The notes under the pieces: model-generated | Seen by the model: the letters and a program-made list of their open reading frames with translations, nothing else | What the model was told of the DNA's origin: nothing | Databases searched by the model: none | DNA from: Anatilimnocola floriformis | GTDB taxonomy: Bacteria > Planctomycetota > Planctomycetia > Pirellulales > Pirellulaceae | Reading direction: 5' to 3' | NCBI RefSeq assembly: GCF_024256385.1 | Contig: NZ_JAMLFW010000001.1 | Coordinates: forward strand, 4,092,001 to 4,156,000 | Length of the DNA: 64,000 bases | Program-made: the position numbers and the translations under genes | Part shown: positions 51,593-60,672 of the stretch, in pieces | Numbering within the stretch: position 1 is the stretch's first letter | Layout of the letters: each line of letters opens with the position of its first letter

Positions 51593-51628
51593 AAACTGGA
51601 CGAGCCAAAAGGTTCGTCCAGTTTTTTT
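51593..51628 (+). terminator. Rho-independent terminator of the di-heme gene
   Basis: AAACTGGACGAGCC and GGTTCGTCCAGTTT form a stem with one G-T pair and an AAAA loop, followed by more T. It starts 36 bases after the stop codon. Confidence 0.9.
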
Positions 51629-51636
51629 AGCAGGGG

Positions 51637-53391
51637 CTACTTCAACATCCGCCGGGCGAGGCTCGTAGTCGCCGCGTCGTCGTTGTCCCACAGGCTCTCG
51701 AACCAACCGTTCACGCGGCGGCGAGAAAGCGTGAGCCAGTAGCGGCCCGTTTCGAGTTGCATCCGCAGATCGGCTTCGTCGCCGTGATGCTCGCGGATCA
51801 GATAGTCGAGGCGATTGAGGACGCAACTACTGGCGTAAATGTCGGTTGCCGCATCGGCGATCCGCGCGAGCAGGTATTGGCGGTCAACGATTTCTTTCTG
51901 GTGAGCGATCAACAGCCGTTCGACATTCTTACTCAGCGCGGCGATCTGCACGCTGAGCGCTGCAGCATCGGGTTCGAGCTCGGCACTTCGCACCGGCACC
52001 GCTGGCGAGGCGAACATCGCCCCCAACTTGCGGCCGCCGAAGCGCGCGAGCTTGGTGACCTTGCCCAGCGGATGATAGATCGCGTTCAGAATGCTTTCGA
52101 GTTCCAGGCCCACGTCGCGCATGCCTACAAGTGCGCTGAACCCGCGGAGCACATCATTGGCCCCTTCGCCAATGGTGTTGATGCGGGCATCGCGAACCAT
52201 CCGCTCCCACGGCTGATCGGTGAAATAGGCCAGGCCACCGTGTAGCTGAAACGTGTCGTTCAGCAGCGTCCACAGAAGTTCGGTGGCGAAGACCTTGAGC
52301 ATCGCCGTTTCCAGCATGAAGTCGCCGTGTCCTGAATCCATCAGGGCTGCCGTCTGATAGGTGCAGCTCTCCATCGCAAACGTTGCTGCCTGCATGAAGG
52401 CCAACTTCTGCTTGACCAATTCGAAGTTAGCCAGCGGTTCGCCAAATTGCACTCGCTGTTTTACATGCTTCAGCGCACCGGCCACGCAGAACTTTGCCGC
52501 GCCCGTGCAACTGGCCCCAAACGTCGTCCGGCCGAAGTCGAGCACCGTCAGCGCGACGCGGAGGCCTTTGCCTAGTTGCCCCAGCACATTTTCCCGCGGC
52601 ACGACGAGATCTTTGAAGGCCAACCGGCTCGTCGCGGTGCCGCGCACACCCATCTTCGGCATTCGCTTTTCGACGACGCTAAAGCCGGGCATGTCGGGAG
52701 TGACCACAAAGGCCGTTATCTTTGAATCGCCCCCTTTGGGATCTGGCGTGCGGGCCATCACGGTCAGCACGCTCGCGATTCCGCCGTTGGTGATCCAGCG
52801 TTTCTCACCGTTGATCACAAACGATTTGCCATCGGCAGTCGGCGTGGCCGTCGACTGCACATTGGCTGCGTCGCTGCCAGCCTGCGGCTCCGTGAGTGCG
52901 AAGGCGCTGATCCATTCGCCCGTCGCGAGCTGCGGCAAGTACTTGGCCCGCTGCGCATCATTTCCAAATAGCACGAGCGCTCGCGGACCGATCGAATGAT
53001 GAGCGTTCACAAACAGCGCGGTGCTGCCGCAGTGGCCGCCGAGAATCTCCAGCACGCGACAGTAACTCGACTGCGTCAAGGCGAGTCCGCCAGCACTTTG
53101 CGGCAAACAGGCGCCGAGAATACCGAGCCGCCCGAGGCCATCGATCACGCTCTGCGGAATCTCGGCATTGCGATCGATGGCGACCGGATCGATCTGCGTG
53201 CGGCAAAAAGTTTTGAGTTCATCGAGCAGCGGCTCGACGCGCGAATCATGCTCGTGGATCGGATAGGGGAGCAGCGCCTCGCGCTGGAACTCGCCGAAGA
53301 ACAACCGTTTGGCGAAGCCGATTTCCTTGGACTTGTCGCCGAGAATTTCCTCGGCTTGCTTCATCTGCTTTTCACGGTCCGCGGGATTCAT
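51637..53391 (-). CDS. Acyl-CoA dehydrogenase (VLCAD/ACAD9-like)
   Basis: A 584-residue FAD enzyme that introduces the alpha-beta double bond in acyl-CoA. The mid-domain FAD motif Phe-Ala-Leu-Thr-Glu-Pro-Gln-Ala-Gly-Ser-Asp-Ala-Ala and Lys-Arg-Trp-Ile-Thr-Asn-Gly are clear. The catalytic base is the Glu in Thr-Ile-Gly-Glu-Gly-Ala-Asn-Asp-Val-Leu-Arg. The extended C-terminal domain (~150 residues after that motif) is typical of the very-long-chain type, which is membrane-associated. The ATG at 53391 is preferred to 53415. It lies convergent with the di-heme gene. Confidence 0.93.
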   Translation of the reverse strand: MNPADREKQMKQAEEILGDKSKEIGFAKRLFFGEFQREALLPYPIHEHDSRVEPLLDELKTFCRTQIDPVAIDRNAEIPQSVIDGLGRLGILGACLPQSAGGLALTQSSYCRVLEILGGHCGSTALFVNAHHSIGPRALVLFGNDAQRAKYLPQLATGEWISAFALTEPQAGSDAANVQSTATPTADGKSFVINGEKRWITNGGIASVLTVMARTPDPKGGDSKITAFVVTPDMPGFSVVEKRMPKMGVRGTATSRLAFKDLVVPRENVLGQLGKGLRVALTVLDFGRTTFGASCTGAAKFCVAGALKHVKQRVQFGEPLANFELVKQKLAFMQAATFAMESCTYQTAALMDSGHGDFMLETAMLKVFATELLWTLLNDTFQLHGGLAYFTDQPWERMVRDARINTIGEGANDVLRGFSALVGMRDVGLELESILNAIYHPLGKVTKLARFGGRKLGAMFASPAVPVRSAELEPDAAALSVQIAALSKNVERLLIAHQKEIVDRQYLLARIADAATDIYASSCVLNRLDYLIREHHGDEADLRMQLETGRYWLTLSRRRVNGWFESLWDNDDAATTSLARRMLK

Positions 53392-53475
53392 GGTGCGATC
53401 CTTGCTGAGCGTCAATGATGTCGGGAAGAGGATGCGTCATTGCCTGCTATCATCATACGGGCGAGCCCGCCAAAG

Positions 53476-54057
53476 TCACTCCCGCCTGACCACGAGCACC
53501 GCATCGTGCCGATCGTCAATCGACCAGCCTTCGGAAACATGACAAACGCTTAAACTCGCGCCGGCACAATCGTCAGCCATGGCCTGAATCTCGCCTGGCT
53601 GCAGCAAAAAGTCGCGCGGCGGCTTGTCATGCCTGGTCAAATTGATGGTCGTGGGTTGAATCATCATCAAGACACCTTGCGGACGGAGTGAGTCGCGGAG
53701 CAGCTGCGGAGTTGGTCGCCAAAGGAAGCAAATCGAAACGATTAGGTCCCACGGCCCCACCGGCAGACCTTGCAGTTCCAGGTCATGCTCGAGTGGCTTG
53801 AGCGTAACACCGACCGCCCGCGCGCGTTGTTGCGCAACTTGCAGGCCAACCGCCGAAACATCGGCGAGCGTCACATCAAAGCCTTGCTGTGCGAGCCAGA
53901 TCGAATGCCTGCCGCAACCACCGGCCAGATCGAGCGCTCGGCCGCGCTGAGGTGGCAGCCACTCGGCGAGATTCAGCAATACCGGCGAAGGCTTTCGCGG
54001 TGCGAAATCGGGATCGCTGTATTTCTGATTCCACTTCTCGCGATCTTCGGCCGACAT
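53476..54057 (-). CDS. Class I SAM-dependent methyltransferase
   Basis: A 193-residue protein with a clear motif I, Ala-Leu-Asp-Leu-Ala-Gly-Gly-Cys-Gly-Arg-His-Ser, then Val-Thr-Leu-Ala-Asp-Val-Ser (motif II) and Trp-Asp-Leu-Ile-Val-Ser (motif IV). The N-terminal Lys-Trp-Asn-Gln-Lys-Tyr is common in TehB-like methyltransferases. The natural substrate is unknown. It starts 12 bases after the stop of the release-factor-like gene and may belong to the same transcript. Confidence 0.88.
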   Translation of the reverse strand: MSAEDREKWNQKYSDPDFAPRKPSPVLLNLAEWLPPQRGRALDLAGGCGRHSIWLAQQGFDVTLADVSAVGLQVAQQRARAVGVTLKPLEHDLELQGLPVGPWDLIVSICFLWRPTPQLLRDSLRPQGVLMMIQPTTINLTRHDKPPRDFLLQPGEIQAMADDCAGASLSVCHVSEGWSIDDRHDAVLVVRRE

Positions 54058-54069
54058 GCAATTTTCTCC

Positions 54070-54585
54070 TCAGCGGAGCGGACGCAGGTTTCGCGCTCGC
54101 CGCTCGTCATTGACCCGTTTCCAAGCTTCCGGCGATTGTTGCAGAAAGCGAGCGAGTTGCGTCGTCGAGACATTTAGCTGTTCGGCTGACGTCGATAAAT
54201 CGAACTCCAAAGCCGCGACGCGATCGAGCGCTTCGGCGAGCAACGCGGGAAAATCGTCGTGCTCGGCGCTCACACTCAGCTTTCGATTTCCTGTGCGACT
54301 TTGCCAAAGTTCGCTCGATCCTTCTCCTGCCAATGCCGAGCGGACATGAATTGCCAACTCCAGTCGCAGCCGAAAGATCGCCATCGTGCGATTCTGGGCT
54401 TGGCTGCGTCGTTCGCTGGCTTCGGCGCGCAGGCCAGTGGGTTGATGCGTGACGACGACGGCGGTCTCGACTTTGTTGCGGTGCTGTCCACCCGGACCGC
54501 TACGGCGCGTCGTTTGAAAGCTACACTGGTTGAGCAGTTGATCTTCCGTAAGCGCGGCTGGATGAACCGGAAACGTGCCGTTCAC
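54070..54585 (-). CDS. Release-factor-like protein with GGQ motif
   Basis: A 171-residue protein carrying the peptidyl-tRNA hydrolysis domain of class I release factors: Ser-Gly-Pro-Gly-Gly-Gln-His-Arg-Asn-Lys-Val-Glu (GGQ at 32-34). It lacks stop-codon recognition domains, like ArfB/YaeJ and related rescue factors. The C-terminal part is longer and less basic than in ArfB, so a rescue role is plausible but not certain. The start is a GTG that shares four bases (GTGA) with the stop of the upstream FGE-like gene, so translation is coupled. Confidence 0.85.
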   Translation of the reverse strand: MNGTFPVHPAALTEDQLLNQCSFQTTRRSGPGGQHRNKVETAVVVTHQPTGLRAEASERRSQAQNRTMAIFRLRLELAIHVRSALAGEGSSELWQSRTGNRKLSVSAEHDDFPALLAEALDRVAALEFDLSTSAEQLNVSTTQLARFLQQSPEAWKRVNDERRARNLRPLR

Positions 54586-55625
54586 GGCGAGGCTCGCGCG
54601 ACGCGAAAACCGGCGTAACAAAAAGCATCGCCGGCTTCGCCGTAGGCTCGCGACGCGCTGCGACTCGCCATCGGCCCGGTGTACCAACAGCCGCCCCGCA
54701 TCGAACGCCAGTCGCCGAACTTGTGTTGCGGCGTGGTCTCGGGGCCCTGCGGATCGACGGTGACCACCATTCTTCCCGTGCGGGGATCGCGGGCTGCTTT
54801 CTGCAACTCCTGATAGTATCGATCGGCGTAACGGTCGGAGCACCATTCCCAAACGTTGCCGTGCGTATCGAAGAGCCCCCAGGCGTTCGGTTTGAACTTG
54901 CCGACCGGTGCCGTATAGACCACGCCATCGGTTTGCTCCTCGGGTGTGACTGTCAGGTGCTGCCGTTTCACGACGCCGGGGTGGGCCGCTTCGAGAGTCG
55001 CATCGCCGATGTTGCCATAGGCGTAAACCGAGGCCGGCGTGTCGCCACCAACGTAGATAGTGTCGTTGCCAGCGCGGGCCGCGTACTCCCACTCGGCTTC
55101 GGTCGGCAGCCGGTATGTCGTCTTCTCCTGCTTGCTCAACCAATCGCAAAATGCCGTCGCATCCTGCCAGCTAACGCAAGTTACCGGATGATCGTCGGTT
55201 TGAGCGAAGCCGGGATTCTTCCAATTCGCATCGCTTTTTTGCACAAAGCGAGCCACGCCATCTTTCTCGGCAGGGTTGAAGACCAGCGCGCCACGACCGT
55301 TCTTCTCGGCCGACGTCTGATACTTCGTTTCTTCGACAAACTTGCGGAATTGCCCGACCGTTACTTCCTGTGTGGCAATCCAAAATGGTTTGCTGATGCG
55401 CACCTGATGGGCTGGCCGTTCGTCGATCAGATCGGCGCCCTGTTCCAGCGTGTTGGGGTGATTCAGCCGCAACTTCTGGTCATCGGTCATGCCGCGATTG
55501 AATTCACCGGCGGGTATTTCAATCAGCGTCATGCCGAGCGAGTTTGTCGCGCGCGGCAACGGCTCGGCGGCGAAGCTCACGTTAGCCACGAGAAATAACA
55601 AACTAAGTGCCGCGAGCGTTTTCAT
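54582..55625 (-). CDS. Formylglycine-generating-enzyme-like (SUMF1) protein
   Basis: A 347-residue protein with a Sec signal (residues 1-19) and an FGE-sulfatase/C-type-lectin-like domain: Ile-Pro-Ala-Gly-Glu-Phe, Pro-Val-Thr-Cys-Val-Ser-Trp-Gln-Asp-Ala, Tyr-Arg-Leu-Pro-Thr-Glu-Ala-Glu-Trp-Glu-Tyr-Ala-Ala-Arg, Gly-Asn-Val-Trp-Glu-Trp-Cys and Arg-Gly-Gly-Cys-Trp-Tyr. The pair of active-site cysteines of true FGE near the C-terminus (Cys-x4-Cys in Arg-Gly-Gly-Ser-x3-Cys...) is not seen, so this is probably a non-catalytic or differently acting relative. Its start overlaps the DUF1552 stop by four bases and its stop overlaps the next gene. Confidence 0.85.
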   Translation of the reverse strand: MKTLAALSLLFLVANVSFAAEPLPRATNSLGMTLIEIPAGEFNRGMTDDQKLRLNHPNTLEQGADLIDERPAHQVRISKPFWIATQEVTVGQFRKFVEETKYQTSAEKNGRGALVFNPAEKDGVARFVQKSDANWKNPGFAQTDDHPVTCVSWQDATAFCDWLSKQEKTTYRLPTEAEWEYAARAGNDTIYVGGDTPASVYAYGNIGDATLEAAHPGVVKRQHLTVTPEEQTDGVVYTAPVGKFKPNAWGLFDTHGNVWEWCSDRYADRYYQELQKAARDPRTGRMVVTVDPQGPETTPQHKFGDWRSMRGGCWYTGPMASRSASRAYGEAGDAFCYAGFRVARASP

Positions 55626-56929
55626 GCTGAAATCAACTTTTTGATCACGCCCGTGCTGTCTTGGAATTGTCCCGCGGGCGACGCGCCGACGCGATCGATC
55701 ATCGTGTGCCAGACGCTGCTGAGCGGCGTCTTGTCGAGCTTGAGATGCCCCTGATGCGCGATGCCGAGTCCGCTGCCGCCAGAGATGACGGTCGGCAGCA
55801 AATCCTTGCTATGGCCGATCCCCATGCCGCTGGAAAATCCAAGCACCGTGCGATCTAGCAGGGTTTGATCCCCTTCCTTGATGCTGCGGAGCTTGCCTAG
55901 GAAATAGGCCCAGTGATTCATATAGATCGTGTCGACCTTGGCGAGTTCCTCGAGGTTCTGCGGATCGTTGCCGTGATGCGTCAACGCGTGATAGTCCTTC
56001 GACACGCCAAACTCCGGATACACGCCGCCAGCAAGTTCGGTGCGCACCACATAGGTCACCACCCGCGTCGAATCGGTCTGCAGCGCGAGAGCGATCAGGT
56101 CGTACATCAGCTTGGCATAGGTGTCGTAGAAAAAGCCCGGCACACCCTCGGGCGTCATGTTTTTGCTGTAGTCGCGCAAGCCATCTGGATCGGGCGAGGG
56201 TTTGCCTTTGGTCGACCATTCGACTCGTCGCGCGAGTTGCTGTTCGAGTTCGCGCACCGAATTGAAATACTGATCGAGTCGATCGCGATCGGCCGTGCCA
56301 ACCTGACGCGACAGCTTGTTGGCATCTTCGCGCACTAGATCGAGCACACTACGACGACGGCGGAACTCGGTCGACTGCTGCGACTTCTGCTGTTCGGTAT
56401 CGGGCTGAAATAGACGAGTGAACAATACATGCGGATCATTTTCGGCGGCCAGCGGCACGCCCTGGCGGTTCCAGGCGATGGTGGCGAGCGGTTGTTCACC
56501 GAAACCGGTGCCGCGTTTGACCGACATCTGCAGCGAAGAGTATCGCGTGTCACGCCCTAGCACTTCGGCAGCCACTTGATCGGGCGAAATGCTCTGCTTC
56601 TGGTCCTTCGCAATACTGGTGGCGAATGGATAAGCGCCATCGTGACCGCCACCCTTTTCGAGATATGTTCCCGAGAGCACCGTGAAATGGCCGCGATGGG
56701 CCTCGAGCGGCTTGAGGATCCGCGTGAGCTCGAAATCCTTTCCTTCAGTTTCGGGCGTGAACTGCCGCATGTTCATGCCGGTGCCGAAATAAAACATGCC
56801 CATCCGCGCCGGCGGCGTAGCCGCAGCAGCTGCGCGAGCAGAGGCAGGCAGCATCGCGTCGAGATAGGGGAGCGCCATCAGTGCGCCAGCGCCACGAAGG
56901 AGCGTTCGACGAGAAAGAGGTGTTGGCAT
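55622..56929 (-). CDS. DUF1552 exported protein
   Basis: A 435-residue DUF1552 protein with a twin-arginine signal (Ser-Arg-Arg-Thr-Leu-Leu-Arg-Gly-Ala-Gly). Family blocks include Phe-Gly-Thr-Gly-Met-Asn, Gly-Gly-Gly-His-Asp-Gly-Ala-Tyr, Asp-Tyr-His-Ala-Leu-Thr-His-His-Gly and Gly-Phe-Ser-Ser-Gly-Met-Gly. The family is almost always encoded beside DUF1592-type cytochrome proteins, as here: the partner gene ends 20 bases upstream. Function unknown, probably periplasmic and working with that protein. Confidence 0.92.
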   Translation of the reverse strand: MPTPLSRRTLLRGAGALMALPYLDAMLPASARAAAAATPPARMGMFYFGTGMNMRQFTPETEGKDFELTRILKPLEAHRGHFTVLSGTYLEKGGGHDGAYPFATSIAKDQKQSISPDQVAAEVLGRDTRYSSLQMSVKRGTGFGEQPLATIAWNRQGVPLAAENDPHVLFTRLFQPDTEQQKSQQSTEFRRRRSVLDLVREDANKLSRQVGTADRDRLDQYFNSVRELEQQLARRVEWSTKGKPSPDPDGLRDYSKNMTPEGVPGFFYDTYAKLMYDLIALALQTDSTRVVTYVVRTELAGGVYPEFGVSKDYHALTHHGNDPQNLEELAKVDTIYMNHWAYFLGKLRSIKEGDQTLLDRTVLGFSSGMGIGHSKDLLPTVISGGSGLGIAHQGHLKLDKTPLSSVWHTMIDRVGASPAGQFQDSTGVIKKLISA

Positions 56930-56949
56930 CGTGTTCTCGATTAAATGAA

Positions 56950-59457
56950 CTACTTGGTGCGAAAGGATTCGCTGGTCACCAGGGCTTGGATCAAACTGCG
57001 AAGCGAATCATCGCTCGTGGTTGCAGCGGCTGTCATGTGATCGATTGTTGGTCGATCGAGCGGTTCCACGGGCCGACCGAGCGCATAGCTGAGGAGCTTT
57101 TCCGCCAAGGCCTGACGGAAGCGAGGATGTTGCTGCTTAAGCAGATTCTTGAACTCCGTGAAGTTCGCAAACGATTCGCCGTTGGGCAGCTTCCCGCTGG
57201 CGTCGATCTTCGGCTTTAGTCGGCTGTTGCGAAAATTTTCGCCGTCCTGCTCTTCGCGCCATTGGCCGATGACATTGAAGTTTTCGAGCGCGAGGCCATA
57301 CGGATCGATACCGCGATGGCAGGCCGCACAGGCCTCGATCTGCTGATGCTGCAGCAGCCGTTCGCGGACGGTCAGGTTCTTGCCCTGAATATTAGGTTCG
57401 ATTTCTCCGACATTCGGCGGCGGCGGATCGGGCGGATCATTGAACAGCACTTCGCGCACATACACGCCGCGGGTAACCGGTTTCGTCCGATTCCCATCGC
57501 TGCCGCGCAGCATCACGCCGGCCTGGCCGAGCAAGCCGCCGCGCCGCGAATCAGCAGGGAGTTTCACGGCGCGGAAGTCTTCACCTTTGACATCAGCAAT
57601 GCCATAAAAAGTTGCTAGCCGTTCATTGAGCAGCGTGAAGTCGCTATCGAGAAAATTCGCAACCGGCAAATCATTACGCAGCACATGTTCGAAGAACGAT
57701 AGAGACTGCTGCACCATCGCGGCGCCGAGCTTTTCGCTGTAGGCCGCGTAGAGTTTTTCGTCCGGCTTGAAGTTGCGGAACTCTTCCGTCCGCAACCACT
57801 GGGCGCCAAAGCCAGCGACCAGTGCTCGGCTGTTTTTATGTTTCAGCAGCCGTGAGGTTTCAGCGGCAAGCGTTTTGGGATCTCGCAACTTGCCGGCCGC
57901 AGCCAATTGAAATAACTCGTCATCCGGCATGCTCGACCAGAGGAAATACGACAAACGACAAGCCAGTTCATGGTCAGTGAGCTCGCGCCGCGACTCGCTA
58001 CTCGGCTCGAACAAATAGATGAACTTCGGCGAAGTGAGAACCGCGGCGAGACCGACGCGGATCGCTTCTTCCCAGGCTGTTTTCGATTCCAACTCTTGCT
58101 GCACGAGTTTGACGAAGGGCTCCACTTCTTCAGCAGTCACTGGGCGGCGGAACGCGCGAGGGAGAAAGTTTGTAAAAACCGTTCGCACTCGCGCGATATC
58201 TTGCGCCGCGTCTGGCTCGTGACCGAGCACGATCTCGTGACTCTTCGGCGGCCATTGTTCGTACAGCGGCCCTTCGATTTCGATCCAATCAATAAACAGC
58301 TTGGGGACCTTCGTCAGATCGAGCACGTCAGGGTTGGGCATGCTGCCAGAAACAATTCCTTCGGCCAGCATCCGGCCGCGGATCCGCATGATCTCGGCGA
58401 AGTTCTGCTCGTTGCCTGCTTTTTCGATCGCTCGTTCCATGTGACCATAGGCTTGGCTGTAGCCGCGGAAACGCGTCGGCTTGCCGATGCGGACTGAGAA
58501 CTCGCCGCCATCGATGCCGAGCGGCATGATCACTTCGTAGACCTTCGGATCGCTTTCAGGAGCATCGACAACAGTCTCGAGCAGCACGCCTTCGCCGCCA
58601 CCTTCGCGGATGACCTGCATCGTGACCGGTTCGTCCTTGCCGGCCCGATCGGCGGCAGCGCGCACGCGAACCGCATACATTCCTTTGATGGGAATCCGCC
58701 GGCCGCGGCTGCCATTCACCTTGGTGCCGGGATAAATCAAGTCATCGAACGACCGCGTGCCACCTTCCATAACGACGACATCGTGCTCGCGGCATTGAAA
58801 GCCCGGCTGAGCACACATGTAGCGAATCGAAGCCCGCTTGGCAGTGTCTTCGAGCTCAAAGCGGTTGCGATACGTAGCAAACTCCGGCGGCCCGCTGACG
58901 ATGGCTTGGGCCGCGATTCGCTGAGCTACTTCGTAATACTTGTCGAGGAGCGATGGATCGAGCAGCAGCGCCGACGAGCCTTTATCAAAGCCATCGGCTC
59001 GGCCGTCGGGCGGCAGAAAATCGAGCGGGCTTTCGCCAGGGAGAAAGTTGATAGCGAGCAAATCGCGAATGGTATTCGCGTACTCGGTGCGATTCATTCG
59101 CCGTAGTACGACGCGGCCGCCGCTACTGCGCGACTTTCGTTCCGCGGCACGCAGTTCGGCAGCGATCCACTTCACCACTTCTTGCTGCGCGGCAGCAGCA
59201 GGCCGAGGCCGTTCGTCCGGCGGCATTTCGCCCCGATTCAGCTGATCCATCACTTCAATCCACTGCCGGGCGGCATCGCCTTGCGTGAAATCGGTCGATA
59301 GCGTGTCGAGCCGCAGTTTCCCTTCCTGCTTCTCAGGCCCGTGACAGGCCACGCAGTGCGACTTAAGAAACTGCTGCAGAAAATCCGGCGCGGGCTCGGC
59401 GAGCGCCGGCGAGCAAATCGTGGCCAAGAACAGGCAGGAGTAAACGATCGCGCGCAT
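56950..59457 (-). CDS. DUF1587/1592/1588/1585 planctomycete cytochrome protein
   Basis: An 835-residue exported protein and first gene of a four-gene operon. After a signal peptide, a heme c motif Cys35-Val-Ala-Cys-His39 and Met-Pro-Pro-Asp-Glu-Arg-Pro are followed by DUF1587 (Arg-Met-Asn-Arg-Thr-Glu-Tyr-Ala-Asn-Thr-Ile-Arg-Asp-Leu-Leu), DUF1592, DUF1588 (Gly-Gly-Leu-Leu-Gly-Gln-Ala-Gly-Val-Met, Asp-Pro-Pro-Pro-Pro) and DUF1585 (Ala-Leu-Gly-Arg-Pro-Val). A second Cys-x2-Cys-His (Cys-Ala-Ala-Cys-His-Arg-Gly-Ile-Asp-Pro) lies before DUF1585. These proteins are thought to take part in extracytoplasmic redox or polysaccharide processes; the exact reaction is unknown. Confidence 0.93.
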   Translation of the reverse strand: MRAIVYSCLFLATICSPALAEPAPDFLQQFLKSHCVACHGPEKQEGKLRLDTLSTDFTQGDAARQWIEVMDQLNRGEMPPDERPRPAAAAQQEVVKWIAAELRAAERKSRSSGGRVVLRRMNRTEYANTIRDLLAINFLPGESPLDFLPPDGRADGFDKGSSALLLDPSLLDKYYEVAQRIAAQAIVSGPPEFATYRNRFELEDTAKRASIRYMCAQPGFQCREHDVVVMEGGTRSFDDLIYPGTKVNGSRGRRIPIKGMYAVRVRAAADRAGKDEPVTMQVIREGGGEGVLLETVVDAPESDPKVYEVIMPLGIDGGEFSVRIGKPTRFRGYSQAYGHMERAIEKAGNEQNFAEIMRIRGRMLAEGIVSGSMPNPDVLDLTKVPKLFIDWIEIEGPLYEQWPPKSHEIVLGHEPDAAQDIARVRTVFTNFLPRAFRRPVTAEEVEPFVKLVQQELESKTAWEEAIRVGLAAVLTSPKFIYLFEPSSESRRELTDHELACRLSYFLWSSMPDDELFQLAAAGKLRDPKTLAAETSRLLKHKNSRALVAGFGAQWLRTEEFRNFKPDEKLYAAYSEKLGAAMVQQSLSFFEHVLRNDLPVANFLDSDFTLLNERLATFYGIADVKGEDFRAVKLPADSRRGGLLGQAGVMLRGSDGNRTKPVTRGVYVREVLFNDPPDPPPPNVGEIEPNIQGKNLTVRERLLQHQQIEACAACHRGIDPYGLALENFNVIGQWREEQDGENFRNSRLKPKIDASGKLPNGESFANFTEFKNLLKQQHPRFRQALAEKLLSYALGRPVEPLDRPTIDHMTAAATTSDDSLRSLIQALVTSESFRTK

Positions 59458-59483
59458 CAGGCCGAACCCAGAGTTAGCTGCCT

Positions 59484-59509
59484 GGAGCGCCGGCAGCAGC
59501 CGGCACTCC
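59484..59509. repeat. Hairpin palindrome between mrp and the DUF1592 gene
   Basis: GGAG-c-GCCGG and CCGGC-a-CTCC flank CAGCAG. It could end the mrp transcript, though no T-run follows on that strand, or be a dispersed palindrome. Confidence 0.6.
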
Positions 59510-59562
59510 CACGGGAATCTATCAAGCCTAGAGTTTAGCCCAGCTAGCGGCGCGTGGCGAGC

Positions 59563-60645
59563 TTAACCCAGCATCGGCAGCGACATGCCCGGCGGTTTGG
59601 CCATGGTGCTGTCGGCAATGTTACGGACCATGGTGGCGACGATCTTTTCCAAATACGGCCCAACGATCGGATCGTCGAAGTTGCCGAGGGTCAGCCCTTC
59701 GTCGCCGTTAATGCGAATCTGCATGTTCAGCGGCACTTCGCCGAGGAACGGCACTTTCAATTCTTCGGCTGCGCGACGAGCACCGCCGCTGCCGAATATG
59801 TCGTACCGTTTGCCGGTGTCGGGGCAGATGAAACCGCTCATGTTCTCGACCATGCCGAGGAGCGGGATATTCACTTTGCGGAACATGGCGATCGCTTTCA
59901 CCGCGTCGATCAGAGCGACCTGCTGCGGCGTGCAAACGACGACCGCGCCGCTGAGCGGCAGCATTTGCGAGAGCGTAAGTGCGATGTCGCCGGTGCCGGG
60001 CGGCATGTCGATGATCAAATAATCGAGATCACCCCAAGCGGTGTCGCGAAGGAACTGTGTGATGGCTCCGTGCAGCATCGGCCCGCGCCACACGACGGCT
60101 TCGCCGGGCGGCACGAGAAAGCCCATCGACATGACGGGCATTCCTTGAAATTGCACCGGCTGAATCTTGCCGTTGGTAACGCCGGGTTTGTCGGCGGAAG
60201 CCAGGCCGAGGAGTTGCGGAATACTCGGGCCGTAGACGTCGGCATCCATCAGGCCTACTTTGCATCCAGCCCGCTTCAAGCCGAGCGCGATCGTCGAAGC
60301 AACCGTGCTTTTGCCAACGCCGCCTTTGCCCGAGCCGACAGCAATCACGCTTTTGCAAGTCAGGCCGATCTGGCCGATCTTCACTGGAGCGCGATCGTGC
60401 GTGGCGAGTTTGATTTCGATATCGTAGAGCGACGGAAAGCGGCGGCGCAGCAATTCAGCCAGGCGATCGCGAATTTCGTTCTTGATTGGTGCCGAATGCG
60501 TGGTGAGGGCCAACGTAAGCGACAGTTTTTCGCCGGCTAGATTTATGTCATGCACTTGCTGCGTTTGCGTCACGCTTCGTCCGGTTTCAGGGTCTTTGAA
60601 TTCGGCAAGCACTTTTTCGACGGCCGCCAGCGATACATCAGTCAT
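59563..60645 (-). CDS. mrp: Mrp/NBP35 family iron-sulfur carrier ATPase
   Basis: A 360-residue P-loop ATPase of the ApbC/Mrp type. An N-terminal MIP18/DUF59-like domain (~1-85) precedes the deviant Walker A Gly-Ser-Gly-Lys107-Gly-Gly-Val-Gly-Lys112-Ser-Thr, then Leu-Met-Asp-Ala-Asp-Val-Tyr-Gly-Pro-Ser and Asp-Met-Pro-Pro-Gly-Thr-Gly-Asp. The C-terminal Cys-x2-Cys that bridges the Fe-S cluster in this family is not complete: the region reads Phe-Ile-Cys-Pro-Asp-Thr-Gly. Cluster transfer may therefore differ or be lost. Confidence 0.9.
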   Translation of the reverse strand: MTDVSLAAVEKVLAEFKDPETGRSVTQTQQVHDINLAGEKLSLTLALTTHSAPIKNEIRDRLAELLRRRFPSLYDIEIKLATHDRAPVKIGQIGLTCKSVIAVGSGKGGVGKSTVASTIALGLKRAGCKVGLMDADVYGPSIPQLLGLASADKPGVTNGKIQPVQFQGMPVMSMGFLVPPGEAVVWRGPMLHGAITQFLRDTAWGDLDYLIIDMPPGTGDIALTLSQMLPLSGAVVVCTPQQVALIDAVKAIAMFRKVNIPLLGMVENMSGFICPDTGKRYDIFGSGGARRAAEELKVPFLGEVPLNMQIRINGDEGLTLGNFDDPIVGPYLEKIVATMVRNIADSTMAKPPGMSLPMLG

Positions 60646-60672
60646 CCGATTTTCCTAAACAAATCCGAACAG

